Below, in pieces: positions 6,744 to 11,263 of a stretch of 11,263 nucleotides of DNA (the first letter of the stretch is position 1; the number at the start of each line of letters is the position of its first letter). The stretch comes from JBDNJM01 sp041687755. Its GTDB lineage: Bacteria > Planctomycetota > UBA1135 > GCA-002686595. The translations under genes were made by a program, and so were the position numbers. The DNA lies in NCBI GenBank assembly GCA_041687755.1, contig JBDNJM010000176.1, positions 1-11,263 on the forward strand. Reading direction: 5' to 3'. The notes under the pieces are model-generated. The model had not been told where the DNA came from, made no database searches, and worked only from the letters and a program-made list of their open reading frames with translations.

Positions 6744-7802
6744 CCCCCGCCGCGCGTCCAAGAACCGCCGCATGTCCTCCGGAATCAAGCTCCGGATCTC
6801 CAGCCGCTCGCCCGTCACCGGGTGCATCACCGCAATGCGATGGTTGTGCAACGCGTGCCGCGCCATCCCCGCCGTCGCCGCGTCCTCCGGCAACTCCTCC
6901 CCAGCCGCCGCGCGCAGGAACACGCCTTCGTCAACGCCGTAGAGCTTGTCGCCGACCAGGCTGTGCCCGATCGCGTCCATGTGCACGCGGATCTGGTGTT
7001 GGCGGCCGGTCTTAGGCTTGCACGACACGAGCGCGCAGTCCGCGTGCCGCTCCAACACCGTCCAGGCCGTCGAGGCCTCCAGCCCCTCGACCCGCGGCGC
7101 CATTTTCAGCCGCACCTCCGAGTTCGGATCCGGCCCCAGCGGCAGGTCAATCAGGCCCTCGTCCTCGGTCGGGCACCCGCGCACGATCGCGTGGTATTCC
7201 TTCTCCACCTGCCGGCGCTCGAACTGCTTCATCAGAGCGGCGTGTGCGCGCGGATCGCGCGCCATCAGCACGATGCCCGACGTCTCGCGGTCGAGGCGGT
7301 GGCACAACTTGATGCGGTACTCGCGACGCTCCTTCGTCTGCCCGAAGGTCGCATGCACCCGCTGGATCAGCGTGTCCGACAGGTGCCGCCCCGAAGGATG
7401 CACCGGCAGCATCGGCGGCTTGTCCACCGCAACGATCCACGCGTCGTCGTACAGCACGACCAGCTCCGACGACGCCGACATCGCGCGCTGCACCCGCAGC
7501 GGCTCGGGGATGTCGATCACGACCCGGCTCGCGTGCATCAGCCGCCGCCCCGGCCGCGTCTCGACCACCGGATCCCCCGCGGGCAGCCGCGCGCCCGGCT
7601 CCGCCGCCAAGATGGACACGAACCCCTCGCGAATCAGCCGCTGGATCGAGGTGCGCGAGCGCCAGGTAAGAAACCGCTGCAGAAACGCGTCGAGCCGCAC
7701 ATGGACCTCGTCGTACGGCAGCTGCAGATCGCTGCCGCGCACGGTGAGATCGACCTTCTCGACGGGCTGGGAGAGGTCGCGGTCCTTGGGGAAGAGTCGC
7801 AT
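6741..7802 (-). CDS. RluA-family RNA pseudouridine synthase
   Basis: 353 residues, cytoplasmic; isomerises specific uridines in rRNA or tRNA to pseudouridine. An N-terminal S4-like RNA-binding segment (about residues 32-70, VRLDAFLQRFLTWRSRTS and onward) is followed by the catalytic domain. The active-site motif HRLDRETSGIVL places the catalytic Asp at residue 171. The distal motif KTGRQHQIRVHMDAIGHSLV and GDKLYG are typical of the RluA/RluC/RluD group. The exact target site cannot be told, so I give no symbol. The length is slightly above the family norm because of a 30-residue N-terminal lead. The ATG at 7802 has no Shine-Dalgarno site. A TAGAGT (-10-like) ends about 12 bases before it, so the message could be nearly leaderless. 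The stop codon TGA (6743-6741) is the tip of the long palindrome. The convergent neighbour is lipoprotein gene 3; rpsU lies upstream on the same strand. Confidence 0.92.
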   Translation of the reverse strand: MRLFPKDRDLSQPVEKVDLTVRGSDLQLPYDEVHVRLDAFLQRFLTWRSRTSIQRLIREGFVSILAAEPGARLPAGDPVVETRPGRRLMHASRVVIDIPEPLRVQRAMSASSELVVLYDDAWIVAVDKPPMLPVHPSGRHLSDTLIQRVHATFGQTKERREYRIKLCHRLDRETSGIVLMARDPRAHAALMKQFERRQVEKEYHAIVRGCPTEDEGLIDLPLGPDPNSEVRLKMAPRVEGLEASTAWTVLERHADCALVSCKPKTGRQHQIRVHMDAIGHSLVGDKLYGVDEGVFLRAAAGEELPEDAATAGMARHALHNHRIAVMHPVTGERLEIRSLIPEDMRRFLDARRG

Positions 7803-8083
7803 CGCTTAGGACGACTCTAGGGCGCCTGGAAAGACCGGGCGCGTTGAACTCCGCCCGAAACGAACGAGGCGCCCCCGACCGCAAAGTCAGAAGCGCCGCT
7901 CATGCTTGAGCCCCCGTTCGCGAAGGGCCCCTCAACGACATCCACCGGCCGATCAGAGGAGTCGCTTCCCCGCCACAGCGGCCAGTAGGCTCCTTCCCGA
8001 AGAACTGTTGGCCCGCCTCACAGCGAACCTCCAGCCCCATTCAGCCGGCGCCAACATCCTCAGATGTTGGTCCCAAGAAACAC
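7803..8083. other. Intergenic stretch between rpsU and the pseudouridine synthase gene
   Basis: About 280 bases with no convincing gene. The longest plus-strand frame (7906-8091, 61 codons) is Arg/Pro-rich and unlike a protein, and a 28-codon minus-strand frame ending near 7816 has no support. A perfect small hairpin (arms 8051-8058 and 8063-8070, loop ctca) lies just beyond the rpsU terminator. The rest may hold the promoter of the synthase gene. I found no tRNA, SRP-RNA or riboswitch pattern. Confidence 0.5.
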
Positions 8084-8118
8084 CTCGTTAGATCTGGCCT
8101 TGGGCCAGATCTAACGAG
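8084..8118 (-). terminator. Probable intrinsic terminator of rpsU
   Basis: Arms 8084-8099 and 8103-8118 pair perfectly over 16 bp around the 3-base loop ttg. On the minus strand the stem is followed by the T-rich gtgtttctt, so it works best as a terminator for rpsU. The rpsU stop codon (8113-8111) lies inside the stem. On the plus strand the hairpin runs into coding complement with no T-run. Confidence 0.7.
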
Positions 8119-8332
8119 CGCGGCCGCCGGCGCGGCGCTGCGCCTTGCGCGTCGCCTTCTGGATGGTCCGGATCCGCTCGCGCCGCTCGCGACGGCGCTT
8201 TTCCGAGCGCTTCTCGTGCCAGCTGTTGGCTTTCGCCAGGCGGAAGATGCCCCCGTAGTTGCACTGGCGCTTAAAGCGACGCAGCGCGGCTTCGAGAGAC
8301 TCGTTCGGACGGACCTGGACCTTGATCGACAT
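8111..8332 (-). CDS. rpsU: Small ribosomal subunit protein bS21
   Basis: 73 residues, close to the family's usual 60-75. It begins MSIKVQVRPNESLEAALRRF and continues KRQCNYGGIFRLAKANSWHE, matching the bS21 pattern: a short beta start, the signature ALRRFKRxC, then a long very basic helix (KRSEKRRRERRERIRTIQKA, and an Arg-rich tail). It binds 16S rRNA on the 30S platform near the anti-Shine-Dalgarno end and helps initiation. NYGGIFRLAKANSW in place of the common EKAGVLxExRRREFY suggests a diverged lineage. The ATG at 8332 fits the family N-terminus exactly. No Shine-Dalgarno site precedes it. A strong hairpin overlaps the stop. It is divergent from the helicase gene across 178 bases. Confidence 0.9.
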   Translation of the reverse strand: MSIKVQVRPNESLEAALRRFKRQCNYGGIFRLAKANSWHEKRSEKRRRERRERIRTIQKATRKAQRRAGGRAR

Positions 8333-8410
8333 GGGTGCGGGACGGGATTCAGAAGGGTTGCGCGCAGGCGGCCGGGCCTACCGGACGGGCCAGCCTCGCG
8401 ATGGTGGCCG

Positions 8411-8442
8411 AGTATGTTGAGGTCGAACGGCTCTCCTGGCAA
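8411..8442 (-). promoter_or_regulatory. Weak candidate promoter for rpsU
   Basis: On the minus strand, TTGCCA (8442-8437) and CATACT (8416-8411) resemble -35 and -10 hexamers, about 80 bases before the rpsU ATG. The 20-base spacing is longer than the usual 16-19, so this is only a suggestion. No other better-scoring pair was seen by eye in the divergent region. Confidence 0.22.
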
Positions 8443-8510
8443 GGGGTCACCGCAGCCGAAGCGCCCCACCGGCCGAGCGCCGCCCCTGGGACCAGCTCCG
8501 CGCGGGCCCT

Positions 8511-10835
8511 ATGGTGGCCCCACACGCGACCATGAGCCCTCCGAATTCCGACTCCCGCCCCCCTTCTCGGGCCTCCAAAGGCCCCTTCCGAGGGCACCAG
8601 GGCCCCCTCGAGGTGCTCGAGGGCTCGATCGAGCGGGTGACCTTTCACTCGGAAGAGTCGCTCTACACGGTCCTGCGGGTCCGCTCCGAGACCCCGATCC
8701 CGGCCCTCCAGAACTCCTCGCCAATCTTCTCGCCCCAGGTGACGGCCGTGGGCGCCACCCCGCGCCCCTCCGAGGGCCTCGACGTGCGCCTCTCCGGCCG
8801 CTGGGGCAAGCACTCCAGCCACGGCCTGCAGTTCGAGTTCGAGTCCCTCGAGGTCCGACCGCCCAAGGACCCCGCCGGCCTGATCAAGTACCTCTCGTCC
8901 GACCGCTTCACCGGCATCGGCAGGGTCACCGCGACCAAGATCGTCGACGCCCTGGGGACCGACGCCCTGACCAAGCTCCGCGACGACCCCGCCGCCCTCG
9001 CCGGCCTCGGCCTGAAGCCCGAAGTCGCCAGCGCCCTGCGCGACAGCGTCCAGGCCGAGTTCGGCACCCACGCCCTGCACGCCTTCCTGACCGGCCTCGG
9101 CCTCGGCCCCTGGGCCGTCGAGCAGGTCGTCCAGAAGTTCGGCCAGAACGCCGAGACCCTGCTCCGCCGCGACCCCTACCTGCTCTCCGTCGGCGTCGAC
9201 GGCATCGGCTTCCTCACCGCCGACAAGGCCGCCCACGAGCTCGGGCTGCCCGCCGACGGCATCGAGCGCCGCCGCGCCGCCGTCCAGCACCTCCTGCGCG
9301 AGGCCGCGGGTCAGGGCCACAGCTTCCAGCCTACCGCCCTGCTCGCCGAGTCCACTCGAGAACTCCTGCGCCTCGAAGTCCCCGACGCGGACTTCGTCGA
9401 AGCGCTTGAGGGCCTGCGCCGCATGGACGAGCTCGTCCTCGATCGCGAGGGCGGCGAAGAGCGCGAGCCCGCCACGCTCGAGGCCCTGCCCATCCAGCGC
9501 GCCTGGCTGCCGCCCCAGTACCACCACGAGACCGGCCTAGCCGACAAGCTCACCGACCTCGTCCGCAGCGGCCGCGCCCGCCCGCGCCCCGAGGACCACG
9601 TCCTAGCCGACATCGAGCGCCGCAGCAAATTCGAGCTCCATTCGCTGCAACGCGAAGCCATCGCCGGCCTCGCCTCGCACCCCGTCGGCGTCCTCACCGG
9701 CGGCCCCGGCGTCGGCAAGACAACGGTCCTGCGCCTCGTCGTCCAACTCGCCCACGGCGCCGGCTCCCGAGTCCTGCTCGCCTCCCCCACCGGCCGCGCC
9801 GCCAAACGCCTAGCCGAAGCCACAGGCCACGAGGCGGCCACCGTCCACCGCCTCCTAGGCTTCGATCCCGCCAAGCAGGGCTTCTCCCACGACGCCGACA
9901 ACCCGCTCGACTGCGACCTCGTCATCGTCGACGAGATCTCGATGCTCGACCTGGCGCTAGCGCACCGCCTGATCTCCGCGATCAAGCCCCCGACGCGCAT
10001 CATCCTCGTCGGCGACCCGGACCAGCTGCCCTCCGTCGCCGCCGGCAACGTCCTAGCCGACATCCTCGACAGCGGCCAGGTCCCCACCTACCGCCTGACC
10101 CAGATCTTCCGCCAGTCCGCCGAGAGCCGGATCGTCGTCAACGCCCACCGCATCCTCGAAGGCCGCCCCCCGGAACTCCCGACCGCCGGCGGCCCGCTCA
10201 GCGATTTCTACCTGTTCCCCACCGAAGGCGAGATCCCCACCGCGGAGCGCTTGGTCGAAGTCGTCACCGAACGCATCCCCCAAACCTTCGGCCTCGACTG
10301 GATCAACGACGTCCAGGTCCTCTCCCCGATGTACCGCGGCGAGTGCGGCGTCGACGCGCTCAACGAGCGCTTGCGCCAACGCAACACCAAGGGCGGCCGC
10401 GAAGGCACCCTCCGCGGCCGCGTCTGGCGCGAGGGCGACCGCGTGATTCACACGCGCAACGACTACGACAAGGACGTCTTCAACGGCGACATGGGTCGCA
10501 TCACCCGCATCAACCAGGACGGCAGCGGCCTGATGGTTCAGTACCCCGAGAAGACGGTGTTCTACGAGCCTTCCGACTTGGGTGACCTGCAGCCGGCGTT
10601 TGCGATCACCGTCCACCGCAGCCAGGGCGGCGAGTTCAAGGCCGTGGTGCTGCCGATCGTGACGAACCACTTCGTGATGTTGCAGCGGCACTTGCTGTAC
10701 ACGGCGGTGACGCGAGCGAAGCAGTTGTGCGTGCTGGTCGGCCAGCCGAAGGCGCTAGAGATGGCGATCGAGAACGCGGAGCAGAAGCTGCGCCGGTCAG
10801 CCTTGGCTGAGCGGCTGCGGAGCGCCCTGCGGTGA
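8511..10835 (+). CDS. RecD2-like DNA helicase (ATP-dependent, superfamily 1B)
   Basis: 774 residues. RecD2-type enzymes unwind DNA 5' to 3' without RecB/RecC and serve in repair and replication-stress tolerance. An N-terminal OB-like region (LEVLEGSIERVTFHSEES) is followed by helix-hairpin-helix repeats (FTGIGRVTATKIV and related, about residues 141-240). Helicase motifs follow: Q-like LHSLQREAI, Walker A GGPGVGKTT (K403), SPTGRAAKRL, Walker B VIVDEISM (D474, E475), GDPDQLPSV, QIFRQS, then AITVHRSQGGEFK and LLYTAVTRAK in the second RecA domain. No RecB or RecC gene is nearby, which supports RecD2 over RecD. The ATG at 8511 overlaps a -10-like TATGGT (8510-8515), so the in-frame ATG at 8532 may be the true start; neither has a clear Shine-Dalgarno site. 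The last ~290 bases use G-ending codons unlike the rest. Confidence 0.93.
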   Translation: MVAPHATMSPPNSDSRPPSRASKGPFRGHQGPLEVLEGSIERVTFHSEESLYTVLRVRSETPIPALQNSSPIFSPQVTAVGATPRPSEGLDVRLSGRWGKHSSHGLQFEFESLEVRPPKDPAGLIKYLSSDRFTGIGRVTATKIVDALGTDALTKLRDDPAALAGLGLKPEVASALRDSVQAEFGTHALHAFLTGLGLGPWAVEQVVQKFGQNAETLLRRDPYLLSVGVDGIGFLTADKAAHELGLPADGIERRRAAVQHLLREAAGQGHSFQPTALLAESTRELLRLEVPDADFVEALEGLRRMDELVLDREGGEEREPATLEALPIQRAWLPPQYHHETGLADKLTDLVRSGRARPRPEDHVLADIERRSKFELHSLQREAIAGLASHPVGVLTGGPGVGKTTVLRLVVQLAHGAGSRVLLASPTGRAAKRLAEATGHEAATVHRLLGFDPAKQGFSHDADNPLDCDLVIVDEISMLDLALAHRLISAIKPPTRIILVGDPDQLPSVAAGNVLADILDSGQVPTYRLTQIFRQSAESRIVVNAHRILEGRPPELPTAGGPLSDFYLFPTEGEIPTAERLVEVVTERIPQTFGLDWINDVQVLSPMYRGECGVDALNERLRQRNTKGGREGTLRGRVWREGDRVIHTRNDYDKDVFNGDMGRITRINQDGSGLMVQYPEKTVFYEPSDLGDLQPAFAITVHRSQGGEFKAVVLPIVTNHFVMLQRHLLYTAVTRAKQLCVLVGQPKALEMAIENAEQKLRRSALAERLRSALR

Positions 10836-11165
10836 CAACCTCCATCGGCGTGGATCCGGTTCGAAGAGATCAAGTTTGCTGGACTGGCTACGACACACGG
10901 TTTCAGGGCCTCTCTCTTTGGCTGCGAGAGCCCTTGCGACCTGCCGCACAGTTTGTTCGTGCTCGTAGACTGCGACTCGCTTGCGCCGGTCGTCGTCGCG
11001 TTGAGCGAGTTTGACTTGGTGGTCGAGTCGCCGAAGAACCCGCGAGAGGGGGAGGCGTGGAAATCCCGCCCTCTTGAAGCATCTTGGAGGGTCGAAGTCG
11101 TCGGGAGCACCCTCCACGCGGGTTGGCTCTCCTGCCTCTTTAGTGGGTCGCTGAAGGCGTCGTGA
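10836..11165 (+). pseudogene. Unassigned open frame in phase with the helicase stop
   Basis: Directly after the helicase TGA (10833-10835), the same frame stays open for 109 codons to a TGA at 11163-11165. The translation is protein-like, with QPPSAWIRFEEIKFAGLATT, then LFVLVDCDSLAPVVVALSEF, then DLVVESPKN, and near the end RVEVVGSTLHAGWLSCLFSG. There is no ATG; the first plausible starts are TTG at 10953 and GTG at 10959, with no Shine-Dalgarno site. I do not recognise the family. Possibilities are a gene that lost its start by rearrangement beside the transposase remnant, a short protein begun at TTG/GTG, a stop-codon readthrough product, or chance in GC-rich DNA. A run of 109 open codons by chance is not rare at this composition. 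The 3' end overlaps the transposase fragment on the other strand by 26 bases. Confidence 0.3.
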
Positions 11166-11262
11166 AGCCCGGCGTGACCTTCACGCCACCGCAGCATAGG
11201 AAGATCATGGCAATGAGCGCGTTGGCCGAGTGGAAGCCATAGGCGCGTCGAGTAATGGTGCG
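11140..11262 (-). CDS. Transposase C-terminal part (ISL3-like), cut by window edge
   Basis: On the minus strand the frame entering from the right edge encodes 40 residues, RTITRRAYGFHSANALIAMI followed by FLCCGGVKVTPGFTTPSATH, and ends at TAA (11142-11140). DDE transposases of the ISL3 type (IS204/IS1001/IS1165 group) typically end with a basic RRxxYGFR/H turn, then a hydrophobic helix and CGG, which this matches. The catalytic residues would lie outside the window, so I cannot tell whether the element is intact. A perfect hairpin (ggcgtga 11171-11177, tcacgcc 11181-11187) lies within this coding part. I see no terminal inverted repeat or target duplication downstream. Family assignment is from motif memory only. 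Confidence 0.5.
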   Translation of the reverse strand, partial: RTITRRAYGFHSANALIAMIFLCCGGVKVTPGFTTPSATH

Positions 11263-11263
11263 A

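Noticed and set aside
6687..7820. 377-codon plus-strand frame over the pseudouridine synthase, sharing its first 19 residues with a minus-strand frame starting at 6660
   Set aside because: The shared peptide is just the translation of the two arms of the palindrome; the remainder is His/Arg-rich antisense of a conserved gene.
7880..8050. Possible structured RNA (an SRP-like GGGAAGGAGC segment on the minus strand)
   Set aside because: The flanking pairs and the GGAA tetraloop context of SRP domain IV are not present; the resemblance is too short.
8216..9409. 397-codon plus-strand frame across rpsU and the helicase start
   Set aside because: Pro/Arg-rich off-frame reading of the helicase gene, with no family resemblance.
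11045..11116. Two short perfect inverted repeats (agaggg/ccctct and tggagggt/accctcca)
   Set aside because: Six and eight base pairs with long loops can arise by chance; no T-run or recognisable IS end supports them.
1..11263. CRISPR array, prophage, toxin-antitoxin or recognisable anti-phage system
   Set aside because: No spaced direct repeats, phage structural genes or defence domains were seen. The lone RecD2-like helicase is a housekeeping repair family.

Overview
The window looks like a chromosomal segment of a high-GC Gram-negative bacterium. Three tandem sulfatase-fold lipoproteins, a bS21 ribosomal protein, few recognisable Shine-Dalgarno sites and strongly GC-ending codons would fit a marine planctomycete-type lineage. 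That assignment is inference only: no rRNA or other taxonomic marker is present.

Layout. 1-448 is decayed sequence with no intact gene; the only recognisable item is the C-terminal end of an ArsC-family protein at 258-404. 449-931 (+) encodes a 160-residue protein of unknown function. It is convergent, with one base between stops, with a DUF819-family multi-pass membrane protein (933-2159, -). Across a roughly 100-bp divergent region, three paralogous lipoproteins of the alkaline phosphatase/sulfatase superfamily follow on the plus strand (2263-3690, 3767-5176, 5179-6606). They are close tandem duplicates. All three have Thr, not Cys or Ser, at the nucleophile position, so formylglycine-dependent sulfatase activity is not expected. 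A similar extended -10-like motif precedes copies 1 and 2; copy 3 starts 2 bases after copy 2 and should be co-transcribed with it.

The third copy converges on an RluA-type pseudouridine synthase (6741-7802, -). The whole space between the two is a perfect 64-bp inverted repeat with a 12-base loop. Its outermost bases are the TGA stop codons of both genes. Upstream of the synthase, on the same strand, lies rpsU (8111-8332, -), whose own stop codon sits inside a perfect 16-bp terminator-like hairpin. A RecD2-like helicase (8511-10835, +) is divergent from rpsU.

The right end (10836-11263) looks rearranged. An unassigned open frame continues in phase directly after the helicase stop, and the last residues of a probable DDE transposase (ISL3-like) enter from the right edge on the minus strand. 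The final ~290 bases of the helicase gene switch from C-ending to G-ending codons.

Most of the window is ordinary housekeeping plus a small paralogous lipoprotein cluster. The least expected items are the stop-codon-to-stop-codon palindrome at 6604-6743 and the Thr-nucleophile lipoprotein triplet. I see no CRISPR array, tRNA, rRNA or recognisable defence system.
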